This document shows positions 25,003 to 37,670 of a DNA stretch of 64,000 bases, piece after piece. The DNA comes from Antedon bifida (Eukaryota; Echinodermata; Crinoidea; Comatulida; Antedonidae), in assembly GCA_963402885.1 (NCBI GenBank), contig OY727097.1, positions 21,204,001 through 21,268,000 on the forward strand, written 5' to 3'. The translations under genes were made by a program, and so were the position numbers. How positions within the stretch are numbered: the first letter of the stretch is position 1; the number at the start of each line of letters is the position of its first letter. The notes beneath the pieces are model-generated. The model was given only the letters and a program-made list of their open reading frames with translations. It had not been told where the DNA came from and made no database searches.

Positions 25003-25800
25003 CACCAAATGCCATTATCTGTACCATTACACGAATATTTTTTTTTCATTTCATTTCATTTATTTCTATATCATCATCGCAGCCTTAGCTGAATTACAAA
25101 GATATTTACATTTACTCAATATTAAAATTTGTTGTTTATAAAACATTCATTATTTGTTTTATATAACATCTAAATAGATTCCTGTCATTTGAATCAAATA
25201 AAAGGTAGCCTTAGCCAAGGCCTACATCACATTGATTAAAACAGTAACATTCGGTTTTTAATAATATTATATTAAATGTTATATTTATATGGATTTTATA
25301 AACACACATACTTTAGTGTTAATTATGTCAACAAACAACCAAACAATCCTAGGCTAATACTAGCTAGGCCTAGGCTGAAAGGCAAAACTTCGACAGACAA
25401 CTGGAACTCATGTAGGCTAATTATGTTTTTTCCAACGATTCCACGTCTTATAGAGATGTTCCCATTAATTAATAATCAAAATCCTACAAACGATCTAAAG
25501 CTAATTTAAATGCCTTTTTGATCTAATTAGTACATATTCCAGAAATATAGCCTTACATCGCGCAAAAACAGTCATAACATTCAAATCGCGGCGAAAGTAT
25601 AACATAAGTGGCGCTGTTGTATTTTAAAAGCAATAGTATAAAACAAAATAATTTCCAATTGCGAAAAGATTTTTTTTTTCGTACACTAAAAAAAGTACTA
25701 TTACGATCGTTTAATAGTGCGTACTATTGCACGCCAATTTTTTCGTCCAATCAAATGACAGGAATTTATTTAGGTGTTATATAATACAGTATATTATAAC
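25003..25800 (-). repeat. Dispersed ~0.75-kb repeat, copy 3 (reversed)
   Basis: Reverse complement of the repeats at 1-700 and 701-1435. It holds 'accaaatgccattat', the AGGCCTAGGC run, 'gattccacgtcttatagaga', 'gtggcgctgttgtatttt' and the word GTGCGTACTATTGCACGC in the expected reversed order. It lies just 3' of the ACER3 stop codon. Any ACER3 3' UTR longer than about 560 bases would enter it. Confidence 0.75.
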
Positions 25801-26358
25801 ATGGCATCGATGTTAATAATAAAGAATATGAATGAAGTTAACTTTGTCGTTAGAATACTGCGCCTATACAAACCATTTTGAAGGGAATGATGGATTTGCC
25901 ACTGTGCAATATGAAATGTTAATGCTAACAAAGTTTACTCTGACGTTGTAAAGGTTAACGACAATAAAAGACACATGATATTTAATATAAAAATAATTAT
26001 AAAAACCGTCTTCATTTAAAATAATACAGAAACAAGTTATTGGGAAAATATTTAATTGGATTGGACATAATCTAATTGTAAACTACAAAATCTACGATAA
26101 TGTTGATTGAAATGGGCGAAATGAGTATTGATTTAAGGTTCTAAAAGTAATAACAATATCAATTTATAAAATTCCATAAAATATTATTATAGGCCTATAT
26201 TTTAAATAACGACACATGATATCAAAATAGGCAATTGTAGCTAAAACAGCGGTAAAGGAAGTTAATGGATGGGTAATATTACAATGTTGACGAAAACCAC
26301 CGCATGGTAGGTAGGCAAATGATGTTGTCACTGAAGGCGGTAGTCATAAATTTGACTC

Positions 26359-29300
26359 TTAATTTATATTTACCTTCATTTTGCGTTTTTTTTGTAGAAA
26401 ATGACAACGTATATCGTAACTGAAAACAAATAAAAGTCATAAATTAAGTACAACATACAATTTAACAGGTTTAAGAATTATTTAAAAAGTTTCACATTTG
26501 TTTAATTTTTTGTATACAAAATGTATAATTGCGGTTCATCATTACCGAGAGACAAACATAAACCACAGTTAGTATAGGCAGTACTTATTATTTCATTCCT
26601 TAAAACGCGTGGAATCAATTTTAGTTTAGCATCATCATTATTATCATTATCGTTATCGTTATCGTTATCGTTATCGTTATCGTTATCGTTATCGTTATCG
26701 TTATCGTTATCGTTATCGTTATCATTATTATTATTATTATTGTGGTATGACTCGGGCAGTTTAGCGTTTGCCCTTAAAGACCACAAATCCTTCTCTATAA
26801 ATATACACTTCTCAATGTCTGTTTAAATTAATCAGAATGAATACGAAACTCACATAAACAAAATATGAAATGTAATTCCTAAGCCAGCACAGATATGCCA
26901 CCATCCGTGAAGTTGAAGAAGTGGTCGCAATATAACTGGTAAAATCGTTCTAAAGTACCTATAAAAATAAATAAAACAACTACAAAAAAAATTTAAGTAA
27001 AACTCTGATAGCAAGGATTAGATCAAAGAAACGTATCTCCATTGGGATCTTGACATTGAACATTGTTTTTTTTTAAATAAAGTGCAGGTTTATTTATTCC
27101 CCCGTCATACATACTACGCGTTGAATGATTGAATATAGCAAAATGTTTGATAAAAAACAGACACATAACAAAATGAACACTTTAATGTACTCACTGTAAT
27201 GATGGACAAATTGAATAATCCAAACACCAACAAGCAGTTCCCAATGTGTAGCACGTGATTGTACAATAGAAGAATTTCCCTGAACAATCAGTTGTCCTTG
27301 AAACAAAACACACATCACATATAAAAACAAAACACAAATCACATATAAAAACAAATTATATTAAATTCTCATTTTCTTTCATTGTACAAATTTCACTATG
27401 TTTAATTTATTAATTTTATTTGTTCTCTTCTTTGTCTTATCATTTTTTTAAATTAAAACTAAAATTTAAATTTGTTTAAATAGGCCTATATATCCTTGGC
27501 ATTTTGTTTAATTTCATGCTGAAATTGAATAAATTAAATCAAATCAAGAGTCTGCATTAAAACATACAGTGGAACAAGGGGACACCTTAAAGATATATTG
27601 TCCCCCTGCAATAATTAAACAATTTGTTGCCATGCCATTTTGATGGATTGAAAAATAAATTATTTACCAGAAAAAAAACCGGTAATTTAACGCAACAAAT
27701 AGTCAAATTGGCTGCCAGTCAACAGGTTTTTGGTTGAATTTAACCATTTTATTTGTCTTTTTATAAGTGAAATTTGTTTCCATTTTTCTTTCTATTGAAG
27801 TGATTAACTTGATTAAACTAAAAAAGGCCTATTCAAAGTCTGATTTTATTAATCTTTATTTTTCATGTTTTAAAGGACAGTACATATTTAAAAGAGGTTT
27901 CGCGAGGGAAAAAACAAATATACCACCAAAATAAACAATAATTGACCTGGACTCAAGAAATTGAGAAAACTTGACAATTTAGCAAAAAAAAAACTGTGAA
28001 ACCAGAGAAAGTATCATACTATTTTTGTATTATAAAGATATTAAATGAATATAATTATTTGGTCTTTTTTGTTGTTTTCGAATTGAAAAAAATAGTCCCT
28101 TTGAACCAACGAATGAATTCTGGAGAAAGTCAGTCTGTCCAGTCTGATGGAGACCAATATTAATGTGATGAAGGTACACAATTCGATTTCTATAAAATTC
28201 TATTCAGAATGCATCTTTTGGATGCAATACACGACAACTGATGTTTAGCTATTGGTTGAAGTGTTACAGTACGAAACTGTTAAAAATACCTACCTAATGA
28301 AATTAATTGACAATGCAATCATGGTTATTCCAAGTATACCAAACGATATCTAAACAATAAAAAAAAACGTATCATAATTAATACAGTAATCAATTTTAAA
28401 TTGAAGTTGAAAGTTAAAATAAAAAAATATTCAGTATAACGTTTTTTTAGGACCGCATATTCAAATGTACCCAAAATATTGAGACTCATTTTGCTATTGA
28501 GTAATGCCTTACGGTATTGTACACTAAAGTAGGCCTACACTGTTGACATATAGGCCTTTCACTTTGTTTTGGATCTCGTATGCCCATTGAATCTTGTATA
28601 TCTTGTACGGCACACTACACATAAAACTGCACAACAACAGTATTGGAAACGGGATAATAGTAGCATGGTGATTGCCTTTTGATCTTTAGGTTCAGGTTCA
28701 ATCCTGACCTAGGTTCGGATTCAATCCTAACCTAGGTTCAGGTTCAATCCTGACCTAGGTTCAGGTTCAATCGTAACCTAGGTTCGGATTCAATCCTAAC
28801 CTAGGTTCAGGTTCAATCCTGACCTAGGTTCAGGTTCAATCTTAACCTAGGTTCAAATTCAATCCTAACCTAGGTTCAGGTTCAATCCTGTCTGGACTTT
28901 CAAATTACGACAGTTTGCCCTACATTTCATAAGAATTTATAAAGCACACGATAGTCAATCCTATAAATAGCGGGTAAGCTTTATTTATTTATTTATTTAT
29001 TTATTTTAATCATTTCGGCAATAGACATGATAAACTTTACAAAACATAGAAATATAGATATAAAAGTAGAAGACGGAGCCGAGGAGAGACAAAAGCATTA
29101 AAAACGCTGCTGCTGGATGGCATTTTTAAAATGTGAATACGCGGCGACCGCCGTCGGCATGTGACTTTCAAAATAAGAAACCATCTGGCCTCACTATGCT
29201 ATTGATGCAATTATAGAAAACAGTGACGAGATAGTTAGAACCGTACCTGAAATATTGATGGAATCAAAAAAACAACATAGACAATGGTGACAGTAACAGC

Positions 29301-32300
29301 ACATAGTAGCATTGAAACTCCTAACATGATGTTATAGCTTTTCGGAGAAGAACTACATGCAAACCTGAAAAGTGAAAATAGTTGCCTTCATTATACCGCG
29401 CCTACGATTTTTGTCCACCCATGTATGTTTGTGGGTTTGGTGTTTTTTTCTAACCCAGGGGCCACAGTTTATCAAAATCTCACAAACTTGGTCACAATTT
29501 TCTATGATCTATCATCTAAAAATGTATTATTGTAGTAGGTTACACTCTCGAAGTGCCCTCAAGTTATTGTTGTTTATTGTTATTCAATATTTATCATTAT
29601 TTCCTTTGCTTATACAGTGAATTGAAACCATGGTTTATCAAAAGTATCTGCTTCTTCTTTTGTACTGTTATTGTTTGAATTTCAAAGAATTTTCAATTTT
29701 TAATGAAAAACGTACTAAATACTTACAGGCTATATAAAAATATACAACAACCCCACAGCATAGGTAACTCATCCAGGAGCTGAAATCAATTGAACAATAT
29801 ATATTATAACATGCATATCAAAATGTAAAACTCTTGTTAAAGTTTGAATGGGAGAATAACCTGTGACTAATGGCCTGAATTGCGCACACCACAACTTTCT
29901 ACTCCCCTATAAGGGTCCATTCGTGTCGAGTGCTGCCAACAAGGAAGCTGAACCCCGAACCCCCCCCCCCCCCCCCCACTTGTCGGGAAGTATTGACCAT
30001 TATTTGTCGGGGAGAAAAATATGATCATTTCTTTTCTGGTAAATAACAAAACCATATTAAGTGTACTACTAGCCACTATACTGATTTTAAAAGTAAAATA
30101 AAATTATCTTTTAATGTCCAATATCGTCATAACTGTCATAATTTGCAGGAGCTTCGCACTCATACCCTTTTGTTAGCCCCAAGCAATTATTGTTTGTTTC
30201 GATCGCGCGTACGTCCCCTCGTCGGGGAGTTCGTACATTGCCTTACACGTCCTTTATTTTTAACATTTCTAATCTTCATATATTTAAAATAAAACTAACT
30301 TTTTATCTTCTTTTAACATTTCTTAATTTTTAATAATTTCTTTAATATTGCACTTTGTAATACGAAATTATTTGCCTTCTGTTGTGTAGACGTTTGTTGT
30401 TTTGACATAAATACCTCAATTAGATAATGTATAGGCATATTATATATTTTCAATTGTTGCAATGAGTACAAATATTTGTCTCGGTTGCCTCTTTGGAGTT
30501 ATTAGGTCTCTTGGTTAATTTGGGTTTGTTTTATGTGTTTTTTTTCAATTAACAAAGTTTACATCGAACTGAAAATACAGTACGTTGTTTGGGTCAACAT
30601 TAAAACATAGCACATGTGTCTAGAGACATACTAGTCCACTGCCACTGCCCTTTGATTCTGAAAAATGTAAATACCCGTCATAAGTATAAGGCGCAATTAT
30701 AGTTAACTATTATTATTTTTTATGACAACAAAGTTCAACCCTACAGTTTGTATGATTTCCGTATAATGTTTGTAGTAAAATATCATAATATCCCGTAAAT
30801 TAACATATTCCTGTCACTTCATGTGAAATGTTGCCAGCATGTTTTTAAACTATGAATATTGATGCATGGGTGCGCTTATTGCAATATATGTGCTGGTCCT
30901 GTAAATGGTGAAATTCGATTAATGCTATACTACAGTATAAGTGTGAGTTTGTTTTCATTAAACCATTTCTCTGAATATCCTGTATTCTCACCTGCATATG
31001 GAATTGCAATGTCATATGAAAGCACCATGAACCAATACCGACAGCTAAAAAATTAGAAAACAACAATAATTAATTGTTGTAATTGTTATTAAATTAATTA
31101 TTGTCTGCCACCAGTCATCAAATCATAATAATTATCTGATAACAATAATCGTATCGTTGATACGTCATGTTCATATTATATTCGTTAAGTTCAATTTTTG
31201 TTGAAACTCGTCACATTCAGAGAAATTATTCACATCGACACTAGCCATTGTGACGTATTATGTTTTTTTCTGTTAAGGTATAGTCCTACTATTATTTACT
31301 GTTAAAGTATAGTCCTACATGTGGTTATCTTACCTAGCAAAGCAATGTACCCACATATCATACGTGGTTCAGATTTGTCTTGAAAACTAGTTATAAGACC
31401 TAAAATAGCAGGAATGATTATACCAAGGTTTGTCACTGTGTTCCCTGAAAGTATAATATAATAGAAAGCATAATTATGGAAATACAAGATAGTAGTGAAG
31501 ACAACACGATAATTGATGACGGTTAAAAATAGAATATTTCTAATTGAAACACTCAGTAAGATTTTTACATAACCTTTATACAAGTAAATACTTGAAAGAG
31601 TAAACCACAAACACGAACGCATATACAATATTTAAATCCCTAATACAACTCTCCCGAGTTAAATCAACAACCTTATCAATTGCTATCTGAAAATCAATTA
31701 TGTTCTACAGTTGGACTAATAATTATAAGAGATAGAAACGTACACAGATGGTTTTAGCAACAACACACACAAGTCACACTGTACACATGAATAATTGCTG
31801 AAGAGCGATAGTGATCGTTTGTTTTATGGCTTTAGAGTACTTTTAATATTTGTCTTTGTGAAATTATGATCGGATATGAAATAGTTAATGAGTTAATCAT
31901 ATTGAGGTCCAGAACACATTTCCGTCAAAATATAAAAATTCTACGTTTTTAAGATAATATACCGGATGAGAAAGTTTGATACGGTACTTTAGGCCTACTT
32001 ATTATTTCATGGCAAAGATCTAACATGTGATATACTTGTTTGAATCGACGTCTTTACCCTCTAAAAACAGGTAACCATCACAAATATACTTCAAATAAAA
32101 CTGTATCAACAAACGTCGTTCAAAATTTAGTTGCTTCATTTTATTCTTTATTTATTTAAAAAATATGTATTTACATTACTGTAATTACAAAATCACAAAA
32201 CATAAATTCTTAAAAAAAATTAATTATCTACAAACTATAGACTTGTAATTAACAATTTCACATTCTTTTAAAATCTAGACTTCATAAACTTTTAATAAAA

Positions 32301-35300
32301 AATTGTAATATCAATTAATTTTATTTCTAATTGAAACCACATAACACATTTGATGAAATAGAAGACAATAGTAATGTCTGCGGTATATATTGCATTCATT
32401 TAAGAAACAAACAGATCAGGTTATTGAGATAATCATGCGTTAACCCTTCTGAATCAATGCATATTAAACATGACATCGACGTTGATTGTGTTGTAAGACG
32501 TTGTTTAAGTAGAGTATCTTAGTATAATTATGTTATCTTATGTTTGTAACCTGTGGACATGACTATCGATAATCCTTGGTAATGATAGAGACAAAAAGGT
32601 ACAAAAAGAAGACAATTTAATATGTCAAAGGTTCGTTAGTGACTCAGACATCGTTTGGAAGAACATTTAAATAAATCTGTAGAAGTATGGTATATTTTTG
32701 TTTTCAAATTCGTTTTATGTAACCGAACGGTACACTATCATTAGTGTATCGGGAAATTGTAAGTTTCACTATGAAACTATATAAACTATACAAATTAGTC
32801 TTTAGTACTATGGGTTTTATTTATAAGCATTTGCTTTTTGAATTTCCCCTTTTCTTTCTTTAAATCAGTTATTTTTAATTTGTTAAAGTTGTCAAATTGT
32901 TTAGTTTATACAATACAGGTGAACCAGAAATGAACTAAATGCAAAACGCAATTGTTTTGACGAATCGTAGTTGTTTTTTTGTGTGTGATACGGTTGTATC
33001 CCAGGTTTGCCATCAAGTAAAATTGCTTGCATGGCGTTTGCAAATTGGTTCCGATAAAATGAGGAATGTTAACAGGAAGTACATGCATCTTGGGACATGG
33101 TACGATTGAAAACACATTTTTTGTTTATTAATGATTTCCTACTCGGACATTCCGGCATTGTGCAAATCACCGTGTAAAATGGCATTATCATGACATACAT
33201 CAGGACAGTTGTGGTAGGATCAGGGAGAGTTTAATTACAATTTAACTCTTCCCTGGTAGGATGGACGAATTTTAAGGCTGTCGCTATTTGTAGACATAAT
33301 AATGGCGTAAACATTGAAAATCATAGAACTAGAAAACCACATTGCAGTTCCATGTATCATTTCAGATAATGATCGACTTCATTGCAGTTAAACACCATAC
33401 ACCATCTCTGGAGGGCCCTATCAAAGTATGGATCATGCTTAATCGTATAAGTTTTACTTAGGCCTATATTATTTATTTAATGAAACAGAAAATTATACTG
33501 GACACATATACAAAGTGGACGCATAACAACGCATTTTTATGGACTTTCTTTTAGTGGAATTAAAAAAAATAATGCAGGCTGTTTTATATTACTATTGAAT
33601 TTCAATCCACTTTGACAAATTCTAGGCTACTCTAGCATTTTGTATAAGACTATTTCTATTGTATTGAATAAAACAAGGTTGCGATTTCATAGCTGCTAAG
33701 CCATCTCAATGCCGGATTATATTCATCGGATTACCGGTAAAATCAATATTGTTATTAACTGTTTGTATATATATATATATATATAAACAAATCAGGCAAA
33801 GAACATTAATTCTAAACCGCCCGGTGATATACTGAAAATTTAATTAATTAATATATATATATATATATATATCACTGGGCGGTTTAGAATTAATGTTCTA
33901 TGCCTAATGTGTTTATATATATGAAAGTATCTCTCCGGAGATCCCGCTTCGTGAATAAAAATACTGATAGATGAGGGCGTATCAATTTGATCTCTGGTGC
34001 GCGTGCACGTACAATTGAGGGACTAGTGCTGTTCCGCAGTACCACGCCGAGAATGTTAAAGAGTCGCTATCCAATCGGGTTTGAACTATATCATGAAAGC
34101 CCTAGTGGTTTAATGGTTATGACATCTGCATATCAAGCAGAAGGTCCGGGTTCGAATCTTTGTTGGGGTGACTTTTTCTCATTCTCACAGATTTCCTCAT
34201 CTTACCGTTTAAATTAATTAATTAAATTTCCGGGCGGTTTAGAATTAATGTTATGCCTAATGTGTTTATATATAAATATATAGTAATTAAGTCCGACAAA
34301 CAAACTTAGTTATGTATAGTTATAGTTAACAAGTAGCTATATTATTCATAATAACAGTGGGCCCATGGAATCAAGAAAGTTCATAAAGCTTGAATGCCCC
34401 GGCTTTCTCTCCCCCGTCATCCTTTTAATACAAACATATAGGGTACATTGTTGTTGTCCCCCTACAAATGCTGAATAAAACAATGAGTAGCCCTGTTTTT
34501 AATTTTACTATGTATTATTAGGAATTGGATAGACCGGAATGATTAGTAATTCTCGGGGTACTACAACAAAAATCTCCCCAATTTTCAATACGTTATCTTC
34601 GGCAAACATCATAACCGAAACCTGCATCTTGTAGATTAATAATTAGCAGGATTACTGCCCTGGGATGTATACATTATCTTATATGGCGAGTTGACTAAAA
34701 TCAAACAATATAATCAAACAATAATTATAATTATATGCATTGTGCATTCATTATTTCAAGTTAAAGTTTATTGATTATCACAAAAATAGTAAAAACATAA
34801 ACAGATGAAGGGGCATATAAGCGCAGCCTCAAATCTTGCAACACCAATATCAATGTATAGGTTAATAATAGAAAAGATGTGGTTAATTATTGGTGTAATA
34901 AATGATGTTGTTATGGACATTAAGTAAGAACATTGATTTTGAGTCTTTGCTGAATCTATATTAATTATGAAGAGGATCTGCCTCTCGACTCTCTTCCGTA
35001 AATTTGTCAAAATCGGTAATAAAAAAATATTCAACATGCGAAAGGAAAAACAAATTAGGCCTACGGTGACAGTTGTTACTACAGTGAACCCCTCCTTTCG
35101 GACACCCCTATAAGGGGACACCACTATTAAGGGGACACTTTTCTGTAAAAAAAATGAAGGGAAATACCCCTATACCACGGCCAACCCTTATTCAGGGGAA
35201 GCTTGTCCCAAAGTATCCTATTAAGGGATTTTACTGTATTTGAATCTATCAAACTTTATATGAAGCACATCTTGATTATTAGCTATGATGACATGACATG

Positions 35301-35834
35301 AATACATGTTGAAATATCTGCTGGTATTTTATATTAGTATCAATAATCCAACAAAATCCAATTTCCAACAAAAGGTCTATTATAATATCAACTCGTAAAC
35401 CTGATTTAAAACACAATGCCATTAGGACGAGAGTTTGGATGATCTGGTGTTCGATATTTTCGCACAATAAAGGATTCATTATAAATACTAGTTGAGTTCA
35501 ATATTGTACGGTTAATTGGTATAAATTGATTTAAATAGGACATGCACGCACTTTTAATTGTCACAGAGGGCATAAACATATACAGGTAGTCCAAACATCT
35601 ATAATTTTGATTTGCCATCTCGGAGTAGTCCTATTTGTAGTTTCAATAAGAATTATTAATATAAAATAAAAATAGTATGGGTTATGAATTATGTATTAAT
35701 AATGATAACTTACAGAATTCAGCGATGTAGAACGAGACAACGTAATCATCTTCACACCAATCAATTGTAGATGTAGGAATTCCCCAGTAGCCATGAACAT
35801 AATTGCCCACTTGACTCTCAGTAGACATGTGCAT
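26359..35834 (-). CDS. ACER3: Alkaline ceramidase 3 (nine exons, complete)
   Basis: ACER3 is a seven-pass ER/Golgi enzyme that hydrolyses ceramides to sphingosine and a fatty acid. Exons: 35834-35714, 31444-31334, 31044-30992, 29779-29727, 29364-29247, 28349-28294, 27296-27195, 26958-26854, 26419-26359. All junctions are GT-AG, phases agree, and the sum is 780 nt (259 residues; human about 267). Family signatures: [17 protein letters not shown] and YIAEFWNT at the N-terminus (calcium-site region D25, W26, E28, E39), [16 protein letters not shown] with S83 and H87, LLDELPM with D98, and [13 protein letters not shown] with H222 and H226. H87, D98, H222 and H226 match the zinc ligands of the human enzyme. 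The start has two in-frame ATGs (35834 and 35828). The last exon encodes [15 protein letters not shown], aligning with the human tail but ending slightly early. Confidence 0.95.
26641..26724. repeat. TTATCG hexamer microsatellite in ACER3 intron 8
   Basis: About fourteen TTATCG units with ATT-type runs on both sides. On the minus strand it opens a frame of alternating Asn and Asp that is not a gene. Confidence 0.95.
27585..27894 (-). mobile_element. CCTTAAAG-family MITE in ACER3 intron 6
   Basis: It starts CCTTAAAGATATATTGTCCC and ends with a worn inverse of the same. Reversed, the right end reads 'catgaaaaataaagatt' and 'gactttgaataggcc', matching 39335-39381. It is therefore the same family as 39312-39665 in the opposite orientation. 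About 310 bp; no coding capacity. Confidence 0.8.
28686..28890. repeat. 23-bp minisatellite in ACER3 intron 5
   Basis: About nine units of TAGGTTCAGGTTCAATCCTG plus ACC, with two alternating variants (CAGGTT and CGGATT). It has no spacers, so it is not a CRISPR-type array. Confidence 0.95.
28978..29135 (-). mobile_element. LINE 3' tail remnant in ACER3 intron 5
   Basis: Read on the minus strand, 'catgtctattgccgaaatga' leads into (AAAT)n. This is a common LINE 3' UTR form: a heading about a cis-tail, then a tetranucleotide tail. No reverse transcriptase remains. Confidence 0.5.
29958..29979. repeat. Poly-C run in ACER3 intron 3
   Basis: About twenty consecutive C bases. Its length here may be inexact because such runs are prone to sequencing error. 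Confidence 0.8.
31500..33780. other. ACER3 intron 1, 5' part: no feature seen
   Basis: AT-rich sequence inside the long first intron (31445-35713). There is a possible LINE-tail-like TTTATTTATTT at about 32145, but no other exon, repeat or RNA gene that I can support. Confidence 0.5.
33785..33915. repeat. Hairpin with ~45-bp arms in ACER3 intron 1
   Basis: Arm 33785-33829 and arm 33870-33915 are inverted copies with few mismatches, sharing 'gggcggtttagaattaatgt'. The loop is a TA dinucleotide run. The right arm recurs as a direct copy at 34232-34273, so the 316 bases between them, with a tRNA-like gene inside, are bounded by direct repeats. Confidence 0.85.
34099..34169 (+). ncRNA. tRNA-like sequence with pol III boxes and terminator (anticodon AUC)
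   Basis: Seventy-one bases fold as a cloverleaf: acceptor GCCCTAG with TTGGGGT (wobbles), a weak D arm in GTTTAATGGTTATGAC, a perfect anticodon stem TCTGC/GCAGA around ATATCAA, a 4-base variable region, and a poor T stem CCGGG/CTTTG around TTCGAAT. An A-box-like TAGTGGTTTAATGG and a full B box GGTTCGAATC are present, and TTTTT follows at 34172. The anticodon would be AUC (Asp codon GAU), which animals do not normally use, and the T stem has a mismatch. It is more likely the head of a tRNA-derived SINE or a pseudogene than a working tRNA. Confidence 0.6.
34232..34273. repeat. Third copy of the hairpin arm
   Basis: Direct copy of 33877-33918: 'gggcggtttagaattaatgt' then 'atgcctaatgtgtttatata'. 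It marks the right boundary of the unit with the tRNA-like gene. Confidence 0.85.
35085..35235 (+). repeat. Dispersed repeat with AAGGGGACAC periodicity
   Basis: 'gaacccctcctttcggacac', 'cctataaggggacac' and 'ctattaaggggacactttt' follow one another, and the block ends 'tattaagggattttactgta'. Sequences of this form are common interspersed repeats in marine invertebrates. The attribution is from memory of the pattern, not from a search. Confidence 0.45.
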
Positions 35835-35835
35835 T

Positions 35836-37400
35836 GTGCTTTAATTCATACGACTTAGAAAAAGATCATTCTAAAAAACACACCTTCCTTTCCTTCTATA
35901 CTAAAGACAAGTCAACACGAACAAGCATACATCTACTGCACAGTACTCTAACGTAAAATGTAAACACTTTTTTATTATTATGCACCAGATCAGTCTCAAA
36001 AGCTCATTCATCCGAAACGCACTGAAGCGGAACACCGATGAGTTGGCATTATACCCGACCCGGTTGTTCTAATACGGATACAATGGCTCGGATAAATAAA
36101 GGGATTATTATTGTTAATATTCAAACTTGTGTACAGTATTACTATTAGTCTTACAACTACAGACAATACTATACAAGTTAACTTGTGTTTATTTCAGCCC
36201 TTGATCAATTCTCAAATCCCGGGGTCTCCGCTCATGTGTAACTGATGCCTTTCTTTCCGGGATAGGATTAGTGGAGATTAGGCCTACTAGAGGTAGTACT
36301 TACCTGTATGAACATTCTTGAGCAATAACGACGTTACATTTATCAAAGTCACATGTAAAGTTACTATAATTAATAATTATTATCTTAGTGAAATATGTCT
36401 GATAAGCAATACAGTTATACTAAATTAAACCTGCAAAAGAAAAGCTTCATATTTCCAATTGCTGTTTAAACTACTACAACTGGAAGGAAAAATAAATTAC
36501 GGATATCTTGACTTTGTGATAAATTCCAATGGTGATAGAACAAAATGCATAGTGTAGGCGTATATTTGCAGCTGGATTAATTAATGGACAAACATTGAAA
36601 AGATAATTCGACTTACGCAGCCACTCTGATAACTCCAGGACACTTCACAAATGAAAACACCCTTTAGAATTGTGAACCAAGGTTTCTAACGAATACGAAT
36701 ACATGAACTAACACGTCGTATCGTAACCTGAAAATGTCCATAACGCAAAAACTCAATAAAGAAAAAATAGATTATAATATGATTGTAAATATGCCATGTC
36801 ATAATGCATTAGGCCAAAAGATAAACACAATATATTGTAAATTGGCAAACGAAAAACCAGAAGATAAACTAAAAATAATTGGCTTCAAAATGATAATATC
36901 AACTGAGCATTATTAAAATGATACATCAATAAGTCACCAAGTGAAATCAAAATCGCAGACGTAGCCTACAAGTGTCGTAGAAACGTAAGAAGTGTGGTTC
37001 AGGAAAACATCATATCATGGAGCTATACTTCTAATTTTATAGCTCCATGCTCATATTAAATAGAAAAGAAATCGTTCCAACATAATTAAACGTAGGTCTT
37101 CAGTCTATACGATCTACTAGTGTGGATTTTGACTTATTCTGATTTATTGTGAATATGGGCTTCTTCATATGTCAAATTCCATTTTATTTCATTGCCTCGT
37201 TTCGATTCTTCATGCTGGTCAACAATGGTAGTTTCAGTTTATCCTCTTTTCAAATACATTTTATTCTATTACTAGTTTAGCCCAGAAAGAAACATAAATA
37301 CTCAGGACAACTGTGGTTATAATTATTTAGTGTAACTAAACTGTTTGTTGCTATTTTTTAATGTAAATCTAATAGCATTATTAAATATTATTTTATCAAT
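35836..37400. other. ACER3 upstream region: no gene seen
   Basis: AT-rich. A small perfect hairpin lies at 37015-37050 (CATGGAGCTATA and its inverse around a 10-base loop). No TATA box or other promoter element could be placed with confidence. Confidence 0.45.
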
Positions 37401-37463
37401 ATTTGTATAAATGTATAAAAAAAATACAAATACTGGGGGCGATCGAAGAAAGAGGGCGAGAGA

Positions 37464-37500
37464 ATATGGAACGCCTCCTCTGCTTTCAGTTCACATTTAT
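37464..37500. repeat. Left arm of inverted repeat around the LINE
   Basis: 'atatggaacgcctcctctgc' plus 'tttcagttcacatttat' is the inverse of 39697-39732 with about two mismatches. The arms enclose the 21-bp array, the LINE and the MITE. Confidence 0.85.
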
Positions 37501-37670
37501 CATGCAGTACACACCAATCGTCATGCAGTACACACCAATGGTCATGCAGTACACACCAATCGTCATGCAGTACACACCAATGGTCATGCAGTACACACCA
37601 ATCGTCATGCAGTACACACCAAACATCATGCAGTGTGTACTGCATGACGATTGGTGTGTACTGCATGTTT
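37500..37670. repeat. 21-bp tandem array ending in a palindrome
   Basis: Six units of CATGCAGTACACACCAAT plus CGT or GGT; the two variants alternate, giving a 42-bp higher order. After the sixth unit the word returns inverted ('gattggtgtgtactgcatg'), so the end folds on itself. Both strands are open because 21 is divisible by 3: MQYTPIV/MQYTPMV heptads on plus, VLHDDWC heptads on minus. Confidence 0.95.

Noticed and set aside
26502-26786. Minus-strand frame with a long Asn-Asp repeat, as a possible last ACER3 exon
   Set aside because: It comes from the TTATCG microsatellite. The frame does not fit the phase 2 donor at 26854, while 26419-26359 fits both phase and homology.
34099-34169. A functional tRNA-Asp gene
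   Set aside because: Anticodon AUC is not used by animals for Asp, and the T stem has a mismatch plus wobbles; it also lies inside a repeated unit.
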